The notes under the pieces are model-generated. The model saw nothing but the letters and a program-made list of their open reading frames with translations. It was not told the origin of the DNA and made no database searches. Below, one piece after another: positions 35,817 through 47,363 of a stretch of 64,000 nt of DNA. Origin of the DNA: Hsuehochloa calcarea. Lineage: Eukaryota > Streptophyta > Magnoliopsida > Poales > Poaceae. Both the position numbers and the translations under genes were made by a program. Each line of letters starts with the position of its first letter. The stretch's first letter is position 1. The stretch spans positions 23,678,818 to 23,742,817 of the forward strand of contig CM070613.1 in assembly GCA_036346395.1 (NCBI GenBank). The letters run 5' to 3'.

Positions 35817-36970
35817 TTAGAAATAATCTTCATGATTGGGATTAGCTGGATCATAGGTCTCGTCATCACTATCAACATTGTCCAAATCATCAACACTATC
35901 CGAAGGAGGAATGTTGTCTTCATTGTCATTGCCTAAACGTAATCGCTCAAGCATTTGTAAGTCCTTCACATTTCGCACCTCGTCTCCAGCGTCCTCGTCA
36001 TCAACCCTTTCATTGTCTACTTCCATTCCTATCGCTTCGGTTAAGTCTATCTCAAACCTCCTTGTAGCCCTCTTCTTGAAAGAACTCTCCATCATATGTG
36101 TTTGGGTTGAAGTTGTAATCTTCATCGTTTGGGACAGGTAGTTTACCGTGTGGCGATACCTTGTGCACAATAACCCAACCCTTAAGATGCTCTTTGTCTT
36201 GGCACGCGTATGGCGTATAATAAACCTGGACGGCCTGTTGAGCCACAATGTAGACATCTTTTCTGGATAGCGGAATCTGTCGAATCTCGACTAGCCCAAG
36301 CTTAGGGGTTCGCCTCGTTACTCGTGATGAAACCGGTGGCATTTGAATATGACAGATTAAGAGGTTTGGAACCATAAAATGCAAGTTCGTAGATTTCTTC
36401 AATTCTTCCATAATAGTCGAGGCCATCGTCTTGCGGGCGTAAAAACTCCATTGTTTGTGGTTTTTCGATTGGGCGACTACGCTCGTAGCTTCGTGTGAAA
36501 GCGATATCCATTCACGTCATAACCGGTAAATGACTTGACCCTAACGACACAGCCGTTTGCAACCTGTCTCAACTCGTCACTTATAGACGCATCGGTTTGG
36601 GCCTGCAAGCTCAAGCAGGATAGATCGTTATATTATTCGAACGTACGATCAACTTGGAATGTCGAACTAAGTCGAGCTAAATTGGACAATACCTTCATTT
36701 GAACCAAGAAATGAAATCGGGGCTCCCTGGTCCCGCACCCTGTGAAAGAAGGGTATCAGTTTCCTGCGGGGTAGGATCCCTTGATTCATGCCAGGATTGA
36801 CGAAGAAATTCCCTGTACCAACGAGAAACAAGGGGGTTGGACGAAGAAACAAGGAGTGACGGCGTATTGAAACAAGTTCGTTGAAAACTTACCCAATGAA
36901 CGACTGCACCTCGACAAGGTTGGTCAACACATATAGCATGATACTGCGCCACTCTTCATTTTTCAATTGC
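35817..36970 (-). pseudogene. CACTA TNP2-type transposase, C-terminal region only
   Basis: Minus-strand blocks, right to left, are EEWRSIMLYVLTNLVEVQSF followed by a donor (about 36960-36890), WYREFLRQSWHESRD and GPGSPDFISWFK (about 36810-36695), DELRQVANGCVVRVKSF and GYDVNG (about 36580-36510), YYGRIEEIYELAFYG (about 36410), and GWVIVHKVSPHGKLPVPNDEDY (about 36190-36120), then an acidic tail with DDLDNVDSDDETYDP (ending 35817). These correspond to the DUF4216-containing C-terminus of TNP2. The DDE-type catalytic domain and zinc finger, which should lie upstream at 37200 and beyond, are not there. Confidence 0.8.
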
Positions 36971-37163
36971 TTAGTGGTCGATGCACTTGCGCTTCCAAGT
37001 TGCCCTTGGAAAAGGCTGAGGTTCGATTCATTTTATGACATTGTAACGAGGGGTGGATTATAAACGCTAGGAAGGTTCTCGGTGTAGTATTTATTTGTGA
37101 AGTTTGACACCTCCTCCGAATATCTAATCCCATTTCAGGATGCGTAGATGAGGTTAGTTTCAT

Positions 37164-38830
37164 GCTCTACTCTCTAGAGAGCGAAATTTGGAACACCTCA
37201 TTGTTCTCCAAATACACGTCTGGCGGGGATATTGTGTATCCGGAGAACAACAGGAGATCTTGCGAAACTCATCGCGGATCGGAGTAGACCACTAAACTAA
37301 CCCCATCTACGCATCCTCGGCTAATCAAAAACGTGGACAATTGAAATAGATACGGTTATAGATATGCAAAGATCGCATATTTCCAACCGTATCTCTTTCG
37401 AACGAGAAACGCCTAACTAGGTTACGCCTAACCGAGAATAAAGCCGGGCGACCAATCGAGAATGGCATTCAACAAAGTGATATAGCAATAACAAAGTGAT
37501 ATACCAATCGGATATGGCAATAACAAAGTCGATTTTTCGAGTAGGCGGCATAGAGTAGTTGATGATACATACGTTACTAATTCTTAATGACACTTAATCT
37601 TCAAGTTAGTGTCGCACGAGCAGAGAGTAACATAGATTTATTATGAAACATTGTGTATGGGGATCACAACCTTCGTAAACGACTAAGGTATAGATACAAA
37701 CATTAAATGCACTCTCAAGCGGGAAATTTTACATGCACGAAAATATTTTACATGCCCGAAAATATTGGATGACTCAAACTATAATTCAAGTGCAAGTTCG
37801 GGACCAAGCATCAAGCTTGCCTATGAATTCCATACATGAGGAACCCCAACGACATCCAACTAGGTTTGATTTTTTTATATATAAAAGAAAATTAGATCCG
37901 CCAAATCATTGTCACCCAATGATCTTAAGCACCGCACCAAATCGAACCAATGCAATCAAATCGGCTTAAGCTTGAACAAGCACGCATACCGACAAATAAT
38001 CACATAAATAATTAAGATCGAGTTTACGAATGGATTCTAATTCCACGAATCCAATCCAAAGTTAAACTATATCGGCATTTCATCCGTAAAATACTAGTCT
38101 TCGTTAAATCACCATAAGTCGTGCAATTCATTGCCTATGAGCACAACTTAACATAATTAAGCTCCATATTAAGACAAGGAACAGTATTAAGACAAGGAGC
38201 AGGGACTAACATCAAAATTGCTGCTTTCTAGCTTCTATCCAAAATCCACATCAAAATACATTGGATTTAGTTATGTCAGACAAAACTAATCTAAAAATAG
38301 AAGAAAAAAAAATGTATCGGATAAAAACCAAGTCGGGCTTTATTTGGGTTGGGCAATCGCATAACGCCCAAATCTTTGCAAGACAAGTTTTCGGCCTAGG
38401 ACTTTCTTCCATTTTAAAACTTGACTCGTAAGAGAAAATGAGCCCAAACCCCACTGGTTAATTCGGTCCAGTTTCTCAAGGACTATAGATGCAATTAAAT
38501 GTTAGGACTATATTGTCTGTCAGGTACATGTTTTAAATCTGATGTTCTTTTTTCTCGATCCCTGTCTTGTCATGGTGGATTATTTGATTATATGTGACAA
38601 CAGAACACATTGTAAGCCTTTGGTTTTCCCCGATACGCTCTGGTATAAAGATGTGATGTTTCACTAATTTTTCTTCATGATTTAAGCTGCATTTAATTTG
38701 ATCAAGTTTCTTGTAAGTCATAGGATTCATCGTTCGGATGTATGAAAATATGTAATTTGAATGATTTTTTAGCATGTAGTTGCAAGTTGTATTTCCTTTT
38801 ATAGTTTGAGGCCTTACTACGGTTAACATG
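37164..38830. other. CACTA interior without recognisable gene
   Basis: AT-rich DNA fills the space where the TNP2 catalytic exons would normally be. Short frames lack any transposase motif. Part of the right-hand side (from roughly 38500) may be intron sequence belonging to the captured cyclophilin fragment. Confidence 0.45.
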
Positions 38831-38831
38831 T

Positions 38832-39578
38832 AGGTGAAAGAGGCCTTGGAGTATCACGCAAAAACCACTTTATTTTAAGGGGACAAACATCCATCGCATT
38901 GTCAAAGGATTTGTTGCTCGGTACCAAAAGATTGCAAGCTATTACATTGCGATATATTTGTATATAGCTAGTGATAGTATGTTTTAATCTTTTGTCCGAT
39001 TTCAAATCTTGAGCTCTAGATTATTTACATATATATATAATTGGTATTTTCTTGGTTATGCGTCTAATACCGAGTTTTTATTTTGACTTTGGATATCTCT
39101 ACTCTCTATTGCATTTTAACATCCGTTTTGTTCGAACTAAAACTCAACTTATCAAATTTCTTTTCTGCAGGTGGTGATTTTTCAAGAGGAGATGGTATTG
39201 CTTCATTAGCCCAGCTTCTTCTTTTAAGCGATTTCTTCAGAGTGTACTTTATAAGCTCAACGTTGCATGCTATTTCCGGATGTGGTGGAGAGAGCATATA
39301 TGGTGGAAAATTTCGAGTTAATGGTTATATTGAAATTTGTGGCTTTTATAGAATTTGTTTGTTAGCCATTTAAGGTCCACATCCCACGATAAGCGTGGCT
39401 CTGTGCTATTAAGCTTTTCTTGAAGTTTTCATGCGTACTGTCTTGTGTTCTACAGATGAAAATTTCAAATCAAAGCATGATCAACCTGGTGTTCTGTCCA
39501 TGGCAAATGCTGGAGCAGATAGCAATGGATCCCAATTTACGTATAAGGATATAGGGATACCTTTTGTTACTTGCCCAT
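38832..39578 (+). pseudogene. Captured cyclophilin (PPIase) gene fragment, four exons with introns
   Basis: Four exon-like pieces stand in order on the plus strand: 38832-38924 (GERGLGVS, then KPLYFKGTNIHRIVKGF), 39171-39194 (GGDFSRGDG), about 39284-39317 (GGESIYGGKF) and about 39456-39540 (DENFKSKHDQPGVLSMANAG, then SNGSQF). Each is bordered by TGTAG, CTGCAG or CTACAG acceptors and, for most, GT donors. These are contiguous blocks of the cyclophilin fold, which catalyses prolyl cis-trans isomerisation. Both the N-terminal strands and the C-terminal active-site part (FFIT onward) are missing, so no isomerase can be made. Retained introns show DNA-level capture rather than retroposition. The fragment lies opposite in strand to the transposase genes. 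Confidence 0.88.
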
Positions 39579-40281
39579 ATATGGATATACCACAACCAAA
39601 ACTAATATTTTGTTGAGAAATTAATGGTTGAGAGTATGTGATGGCCCCAACCCAAGTGGTATATTATCCACAGCAGTAATTGGTGTCATTAATTCCTATG
39701 ACGTCTTCCTCTTCTGGAGAAGTCTTTTTTTACCAATGCTCCTGTAGTCTGTCATCATCACCCAACTAGGGCTCAAGACAACAACTAGGATCAATGAAGT
39801 GCTTGTCACTACAGGACATATGAAAGGTTGCAACAACAACAACCAACAATATACTACTAATCAACAGTTATAAATACACGCACTTACATCACAAGAACAA
39901 TAAAACTAGATATCCTTGTTGTATTAATGGTAAAAGGCAGTATTATTCGGAAGCGTTATCAGAACCAATCAACCAATCCCAACTACCCGGGTTGCACACA
40001 ATTGGGGGTTGGAACAGGGCACTTACCAAGAAACACCCACTTACCAAGAAACACCCAGATCTCGATCAGAGCAGGCGGCGGGCGGAAGCCTGGGTCTGAG
40101 GCGAGGTGGCCGGGGGAGGCGAGCGGGGTCGGCGGGCGAAGGCGTGGCGGCCAGCGGGCAAGGGCGCACGAAGGCGAAGCGGGCGGAGGCGAGGTGGTGG
40201 GCGAGGCTTGGGCAGGGCGGCGCGAAGCGTGTGGGGCGTAGCATGGGCGGGTGGCGGGCGCAAGCGGCGTGGGAGCGAGTG

Positions 40282-40321
40282 AGAGGGAGAGAGTAATGAG
40301 AGAAAGAGAGAGAGAGAGAGC
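40282..40321. repeat. (GA)n microsatellite
   Basis: A nearly pure GAGA run lies between a GC-rich block (40070-40280) and the right subterminal array. In the minus sense this region would be the leader of the transposase transcription unit. Confidence 0.8.
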
Positions 40322-40489
40322 GCCCATGTGAGGGTAGGCGCCTGCGAGTGCGGATCGGCACTCGGCAAAGTTAATTTTCTTCGCCGAGTGTCGTGATCGG
40401 CACTCGTGAAGTTCTCTTCTTGCGAGTGCGGTGGCGGCACTCGGCAAAGTTATTACTTCTTAGAGTGCCAACCGAGACACTCGGTAAAC

Positions 40490-41367
40490 TAATTTTTGGT
40501 TTTTACCACTAATTTTTTGAAGCTTTAGTACACTACACAAATAACATGTTTAAATTTGGGACATTTTCATTGCCTTTTGGCATATTTCAATAGTTTATTT
40601 TGTTTTGTTGAATTTTTCCAAAAATGTAAGTTTGAGCTATGAGTGCATCGAATAATGGATTACATTCGTTCAAAAAATGTTATCCTTGTTTCTTAGTGTA
40701 AATTTAGGCTAAATCGAGGCTGTCTCGAAATTTCGATCAGCGTGCTCACGAGAACACTTGTAGCCAACTTGCGATGGGAGTGGTTTTTAATTGTATAAAA
40801 TGCGAGCAATGCGAAAATCATGAAACTTGTCGAGTTGCCGCCGTATCGTATCGTATGCGTGGAAAAATTTGAAAAAGTTTGAACATGCTATCACGTATGA
40901 TGCTCACAAACCAAGAGATCTCACATGTGATCACCTTGATCTCTGGTTTGTGAGCATCAGACGTGACGGCGTCGAAACTTTTTCAAATTTTTTCCACGCG
41001 ATACGATACGATACGCGACAACTCGACAAGTTTCATGATTTTCAAATTGCTCAGCATTTTATACAATTAAAAACCACTCCCACAAGTTGGCGCTGCGTTC
41101 GTGAGCACGTTGATCAAATTTCGAGATGCCTCGGATTTAGCCTAAATTTACACTAAGAAATAAGGATAACATTTTTTGAACGAATGTAATCCATTATTCG
41201 ATGCACCTGCAGTTCAAACTTACATTTTTTGGAAAAATTCAACAAAACAAAATAAACTATAGAAATATGCCAAAAGGCAATGAAAATGTCCTAAATTTAA
41301 ACATGTTGTTTGTGGTAGTGTACTAAAGCTTCAAAAAATATTGGTGGCAAAAACCAAAAATAATTTT
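40490..41367. repeat. Long inverted repeat (foldback), arms about 430 bp, 17-nt loop
   Basis: The left arm, 40490-40920, and right arm, 40938-41367, are near-complementary throughout. The arms meet at CACAAACCAAGAGATC / GATCTCTGGTTTGTG around a 17-base loop (40921-40937). Outermost matching phrases are TTTTTGGTTTTTACC (40493) and GGCAAAAACCAAAAA (41346). Mismatches and small indels are scattered. The arms merge outward with the TTTGCCGAGTG arrays, so imperfect pairing extends further. Confidence 0.88.
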
Positions 41368-42064
41368 GCCGAGTGTCTCGGGTTGGCACTCGGCAAAATA
41401 AATTCTTTGCCGAGTGCCAAACGGGGGGCACTCGGCAAAGAGGACGCCGCTGGATGACGTTAGGCCCCCTACTAATCTTTGCCGAGTGCCTACCTTTGCC
41501 GAGTGCCTGGCACTTGGCAAAGCGATGCTGGCCGAGTGCGGTATTTCTTGAGTGCGGGCACTCCAAGAAAGGCCTCTTTGCGAAAGTGCCATATTTTGCC
41601 GAGTGCGGCGCTCGGCAAAGCAGGTCTTTGCCGAGTGCCCGCAATTTGGCACTCGGCAAATAGTTTTGCACTTGGCAAATCACGTGTTTCCCGTAGTGGA
41701 CCTCCCTGTTCTGTAGTCGAATCTCCTTCAATTCGGTAGTCGAAATCTTTTGACCAGCCGAATCTCGTTCGACTAGTTAGTCGAAATCTCCTTTCGACCA
41801 GGTAGTCGAACAATGAACAGTACTAAAAAAACACATGATTGGTTTCGGAAGCAACTGCTTCTCTTTTTTGGCTTTTATATTTCTTCAACTCAACTCACGA
41901 CACAACACACAGATTACGGAACTTGCATGGCCTTATAAAGGCTATAGACTTGTACGCCTACTCGGACTCGTTCTAGTAGAACTGCTCGGACTCGGTTGCA
42001 GCTTCTATGTATCCTATCCAAACTCAATCTTTCTTAATCTTGTACAAAGATTAAAATCCCAACA

Positions 42065-42632
42065 TACACTCCCTAGTCTTGTAACAAGATTTTTTTTTAA
42101 AAAAAAACTAGTAATCACTCCATCTTGATTTATCCCGATCTTCTCACGTATTTGAACTTTCAAGTCTCCCTCTTTACTTGTACTCCCATGCGTCGTTCCT
42201 TCCTAGGCCGATACCGCCCTACCGCCTGCACTTGCTCCATCCTGAGCCGTGCACAAACCAACGCTTGCCGCGCCTTGCACCCGGACTGAACTCGTTCTTC
42301 CTTGCACACCTTCCTGGGCTGGGGCACCTACTCCCACATTCGCCTGGGCTTCGCCATTACCCGAGCCTCTCGCTCCTCTCTGTTGCACCAAGTCTGCCCA
42401 CTTTTTCGCGTATATCTCAGTTGAGGCTACACCACCTCTAACTCGTGTGCTCGTGTGTCCTGCATGTTTATGGGGCCTACCGGTAGCGTCTGCTGCATGC
42501 ATGTCACGCCCTTCATGTGCTGGGACTCGCCGCCCCCTAGAACTCCTGTGCGCCTTGCTGCGCGTCGTCTGCCTGTGCATGCACGTGGATGCTACTATGC
42601 ACCAACATGCATGTGAGGACCAGCATGGGTAT
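42065..42632. other. Copia interior, unassigned GC-rich part
   Basis: This segment lies between the left LTR and solo LTR B. It is rich in CCTGGGCT/CTTGC phrases. Several overlapping frames are open, none with a known domain. Confidence 0.4.
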
Positions 42633-45600
42633 TATAATAGCTCAAATTTCTTTTTCCAATTAAAAATAATATTTAATTATTTTTTGAATTTTTTCAATTT
42701 TTAAAAGCTTTCTCCTAATTATTTTAAAAGCCAAAATAAACTATTTACAAAAATTAATTACCAATTATGAGTTAAAAATATTTTATTTAAGTCCAAAATA
42801 ACTCAAAGAATTTTTGTGAATATTTTCATGATTTTTGAACTTTATTTACTATTTTCTAAAGCCCAAATAAATTAACTGAATTATTTTAATCGCTAATCTT
42901 TTGAAAATCCAAAACAGTGGTTGGGTCGAATCCTTCCCCGGCCCACAACCATTTCTTCCACGCCAGCTGCGCCGTTGACCAGCCTTTCCTCTCTCTCCTG
43001 CCCCGACCCCACCTGTCATCTTCGACCTCTCCTTCGTCTTCTTCTGTCCGAGCTAGAGTACTGCCAATCCCAGTCGTAAAGCACATTGATGCGGCCGTTT
43101 CCACTCGAGATCATGTCCAATAATTACCATGATCACCTTTCACTCACTGCCACACTCAATCGACCTTTTCTCCATCTTTACTCGATTTACTCATCGCCGC
43201 CGCATCGGCCATTAACGCCTACGCACGTCCACGATGTTCCTGCTATTTCTTGCCCTATAAAAGGGGGCACGACCTTTGCATTTCACTCCTCACTCCATTC
43301 CCGCAACCATGACCACGTTGCTCATTTCTATCTGCCGGAATCGAAGCCGAAGCTCCTTCACCGCCAGCACTAGCACCATCGATTGTGCCGCCGTCCGTTG
43401 ATCTCTGGTGTCATCGTCTACACTAGGAGCTTCGCAGCGTCGTGTTCTACCTCAGGCGCACTTCTTCTTCACAAGAGGACCATCGAAGCACCGTCACCAC
43501 CGAAACCCGTACCCCGCCACTGCAAACCTTCTTGCCGCCGGCCACTCTGTTGTGCTTCGCCGCCGTAAGGTATCGCATAAGGTTCAGCGTTATCTCTTCT
43601 TCTTTTTGCGCACCTTTGCGTAGCTCGCCGTGGCACGTAGCGCCGACGATCTTGTAGTCGAGCACCGCCGCTGCTGCCCTAGGTAGTCATAACCTTCCTT
43701 CGACTAACTAGTCGTAGTTCCTTCAACTAGGCAGTCGTAGCTCCGTTCGACTAGATAGTCGTAGCTTCCGTCGAATAGATAGTCGTAGCTTCCTTCGACT
43801 ATATAGTCGTAACATTCTTTCGACTAGTGCAGTCGTAATCTCCTTCAACCAGCGTACTCAGAAGTGAACAGTACTTAGAGGTGAACAGTGCTCGAAGATG
43901 CACCGTACTCAAACGATGAGTAGTCCTCAGCGGCGAACAGTACTCGGAAGATGAACAGTACTCGGGAGGTGAACAATACTTGGAATTCTATCTATTCTTG
44001 TGACATCCAAACTTCCGGATTCGTTCTCCTTCGTACGAACTCCGAATCCGTCAATTCTTGTTTCTAAATTCATATAAATCAAATATATACCTTCCAGAAG
44101 TAAAATTATTTAATTTAGAGTTTATTTGCATTTGTATTTGCATTTATTTGTATTTGTTTGTTCTTATTGTATATTTACGTATAGATTTCGACGACTCTGG
44201 GGAATTTGAATTAGGACAAGAAGAGTCTTTCGAGCAAGGAAAGTTATACCTTTGACCATGTTTACCCTAATATTTTAAATTATTTAAATTCTATTTTAAA
44301 TTATTATTACATTCATATTTCTATTCAGTTATTTTAAATTCTTGTTTTAAAGTTCTAGTTACACTATTTCCTTTGTATGGCCAATATTGATGTTTGAACA
44401 GTATTTCCCTTGTCGCTATAGTTAAAATAAAATTGAAAAATGATATTCTTAGACAATGTTTAGACCAAAATCTTGAATTTGGGGAGTTTAGTGAAAAATT
44501 ATTCAAATTTGATTCAAATTGAGTCTATGGTATTGTCTTACCATAGAAATTTTTAGAAAATACTTTTGCTTGCAAAATAAATTAAAATAGTTTAGACTTG
44601 GGAAAAATGGATGATTGGTATGGTGCAAGTCAATACACAAGATCGATCCATTTTCATGACCGAGTCAAGGGTTGTGGAATGTTGCCCAGGTTAATTAAGG
44701 ACTGGTCTTCGAGCCGCATCTTGCTAAGCTCCACTGTATTACCACATATCCTATGTGGGCAGGACTAGGCCCAATAATTTGTAATACCTCATTGTTGTTT
44801 ATGCTATGTTGATGTGTGGGTGTTAGTTAGACAGTAGTCCCACTTGGCGGAAGAGGGGGCGTCCGGCAGGTGGTTAACCCAATGGAGGTGAAACCTTAGC
44901 GGGCATAATAACCTTAGAGTAGAGCATTGTAAAGACCTTGACGCATGCTCTAGACTGCTTACCTAAGGTAGTGAGCAGTGGTATCGACATATGCCAAACA
45001 ACCTCTGCAGAGTGTAAAACTATTCGAATAGCCATGTCCACGGTCATGGACATATTGAGCAAAGCCACTCCAAGTTAGAATTTGGTTTTGATTTTAAAAT
45101 GATTTAGCAAATATTTTTGGGATGGTTTATCCTTGTGGTAAAATTATGCGGTTAGCCATGTGATAGGAGGGTATTCTTCACCATTCTTGACTGGAGGTTA
45201 TCCACTATAAAATTCTAAATTAAAAAAATGATTTTAGTTATGGATTAATGAATTGCCTTGAACTTAGTAAAAGTATTTAAACATGAAAATGCACCTTTGT
45301 GCAAAATAACCATACACCCTTTCCCTTTGACATTATCCAGCATGCATTATATTTTGTTAGTTGGGTGTAACTTGCGAGCACGATTGTTGTGCTCACTCTT
45401 GCTGAATAAAATTTATTCAAGTGAAGAATATTATCAGGACGGTGATGATCAGGACGACTAGGCTACGCCCCCAGACGATTACCTATGTCGAATCGTGTGG
45501 CCTACCTATGTAATTTGCTTCTGCTTTTTCTTTATATTTGGCCTTGTGCCTGATTTTGTAATGAACTCTGATTATCAATTAATAAATGCATGATATAATT

Positions 45601-45695
45601 TTACTATCACTTTTGTTTGACTGTGTACACTAGTTATTACTGGACTAGTGTATGAAATACAGAGAATATGGAGTCCTTTGTTCCCGGGTTCGACA
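42633..45695 (+). mobile_element. Long gypsy-type solo LTR B (3.1 kb), nested in copia
   Basis: The start is degraded (TATAATAGCTCAAATTTC, compared with TGTAATATCCCAAAT elsewhere) and the end is GGGTTCGACA. The flanks are GGTAT (42628-42632) and AGTAT (45696-45700), a 5-bp duplication with one mismatch. Landmarks shared with LTRs A and C are GAAAGTTATACCTTTGACCATG (44239-44260), CTCTGCAGAG with CTATTCGAATAG (45002-45034), the GCGAGCACGATTGTTGTGCTCACTCTTGCTG segment (45374-45404), and the terminal ATGGAGTCC. TAGTCGTAG repeats fill 43680-43840 and GAACAGTACT repeats 43850-43980. No protein domain is present. Confidence 0.7.
43680..43985. repeat. TAGTCGTAG(N)TTCGACTA and GAACAGTACTCGG repeats
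   Basis: About seven copies of a roughly 24-base unit containing CTTCGACTA...TAGTCGTA are followed by about seven copies of a GTGAACAGTACTC phrase. Related sequence recurs in the copia LTRs (41712 onward and 47364 onward), although B is a different element class. Confidence 0.75.
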
Positions 45696-45829
45696 AGTAT
45701 GACCCGTACCTTGCCCTGCGTTCGTGTGTTCTCGAACTCCCGAGCCACCGCCAGTTGATCTGTGGCCTCCTGTTGTGCCTCCTGTGTGAACTCCGTGCTG
45801 CCCCTGGGTCCGGCCATGTTTTGGTTCGA

Positions 45830-47350
45830 TACCTAAGTTCCACTCTGGCTCCTCTAGAATGTTCTTCACACAAACCGATTTACAAGTTTTCAGGGAAATT
45901 TTGTACAACTGGTTCGGGAATATTGTCACCTTCAACAACATATCTTTGTTCTTGTCATAGGCACACAAGAACTCATCCTGTAGCTCCACCCTGCACCCCT
46001 GTTCCGCCAACTGCTCGAGACTGAGTATGTTATTGCACAAGCTCAGTATAAAATAAATTTCAGGTAGCAGCTTCTGATCGTCGTTCTTGCATTACAACAG
46101 TATTGTTCCTTTGCATCGTATTTACACCATGGAGTCGCTGCCAATGTTGACTTTATCCGTAATCTTCTTATCGAGCTCATAGAACATGGAGTGATCTCCC
46201 GTCATGTGATTGCTTGCTCTATTGTCCAAGTACCACAGATCTGTATGATCGTGATTGCCTCTCTCTGTGCGTAGTTTAGGAACTACGTTCAACATCTCCA
46301 TGACTAGTGCCTCTTTGATACATAAGGAGAGAAGTAGGGCAGACTTGTTATCATCTTCACTAGCTCGGGTTAGGTTTACTGTGTCATTCTTTTTCTTGTT
46401 TGGACAATCCGAAGCGTAGTGCCCATACTTGTAACAATTGAAGCACTTTATGTGGCTGCAGCACTCCGACGCGTAGTGATCGTATTTGTCACATTCAAAA
46501 CACTTGATATGTGACTTGTCACAGGATCTGTCACCGCCGTCTTGCCTAGTCCAATCTCCACGTCCTCCTCTACCACCTCGCTCACACCCGTGTCCACACC
46601 CGCGACTTCTTGATGAACCACGACCATCGTCCTCCTACGGTTCCTTGCAAAACCGTCTGCCCTCGCTTCTTGTATCCCCCTTTAACAGCAACGCCTACTT
46701 GTTCTGGGACTGATACCTCTGCTCGTTACGGGACCGATACCCCATCAGTAGCTCCTCATGCGCCTTGAGGGAGCCGATGATGTCCTCAATCTTCTTTGTC
46801 TCCAGATCCGAGGAGTACATGAGGGTGATGACGACACGTACAAACTTTTCTGGTAGCATGATAGGTATTTTTTCACTACCACAGATTCCTCCATCTTGTC
46901 ACCGAGAGAGACAATCTGATTGTACAGTGAAGTCAGCTTGCTGGCGAACTCATCCACCAACTGGGTTTCTCCCATCTAGAGATTCTCGAACTCGGTGTGC
47001 AAATTCTGGAGCTGTACCTCTTTCACGCAATCAACTCCCTTGTGCATCTTCTGAAGCGTCACCCACGCCTCACGTGTCGTCTCCTCGCCGATGAGCTGCC
47101 GCATCATGGAGTTTGGCACCACCTAGTAGATGATGGCCAGAGCCGTCTGGTCCACCTTGTCGTCCACCTCCTTGTCTTTCGCCTTCGGATCGACTGCACC
47201 CTAGACTCCCTGGGCGTGCATATTCGCCTTCATCTTCATTGCCCACACCAGGTAATTGTTAGTCGTCTGGACATGATACAGGAGAGAGAACGACCCATCC
47301 TGGGTCTTTGCCTTGTTGCCCATAATCTTCAAATAGGACCAAGATCATAA
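45830..47350 (-). pseudogene. Copia gag-protease relic with double zinc knuckle
   Basis: On the minus strand, from right to left: a UBN2-type gag segment (VDEFASKLTSLYNQIVSLGD, about 46965-46900), two adjacent CCHC knuckles, CFECDKYDHYASEC and CFNCYKYGHYASDC (about 46500-46410), a protease-like LWYLDNRASNHMTG (about 46240-46200), and a pre-integrase segment (NILSLEQLAEQGCRVEL, about 46040-45980). The protease active site is DNR rather than the normal D(S/T)G. Frame changes separate the blocks and the reading breaks near 45830. Confidence 0.75.
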
Positions 47351-47363
47351 CGCTTTGAGACCA
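47351..47363 (-). promoter_or_regulatory. Copia primer-binding site
   Basis: On the minus strand, TGGTCTCAAAGCG directly follows the LTR end. It resembles the TGGTATCAGAGCG site complementary to initiator tRNA-Met, with two mismatches. Confidence 0.7.

Larger units (their letters stand above)
32702..41698 (-). mobile_element. 9.0-kb CACTA (En/Spm) element with decayed transposases
   Basis: The left terminus is CACTACTGGATTCCGG and the right terminus, read inward on the minus strand, is CACTACGGGAAACACG. Both run into TTTGCC(G/A)AGTGC. The 3-bp duplication GAC is present at 32699-32701 and 41699-41701. Both ends carry dense TTTGCCGAGTG/CACTCGGCAAA arrays. Two transposase-type genes lie on the minus strand: a TNP2 C-terminal part (35817-36970) upstream and a second, TNPA-like gene (33630-35676) downstream. 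The catalytic core of TNP2 is missing, so the element is not autonomous now. It also contains a captured cyclophilin fragment and a long foldback. It sits about 10 bases from the edge of the 41712-47809 copia element. Confidence 0.88.
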
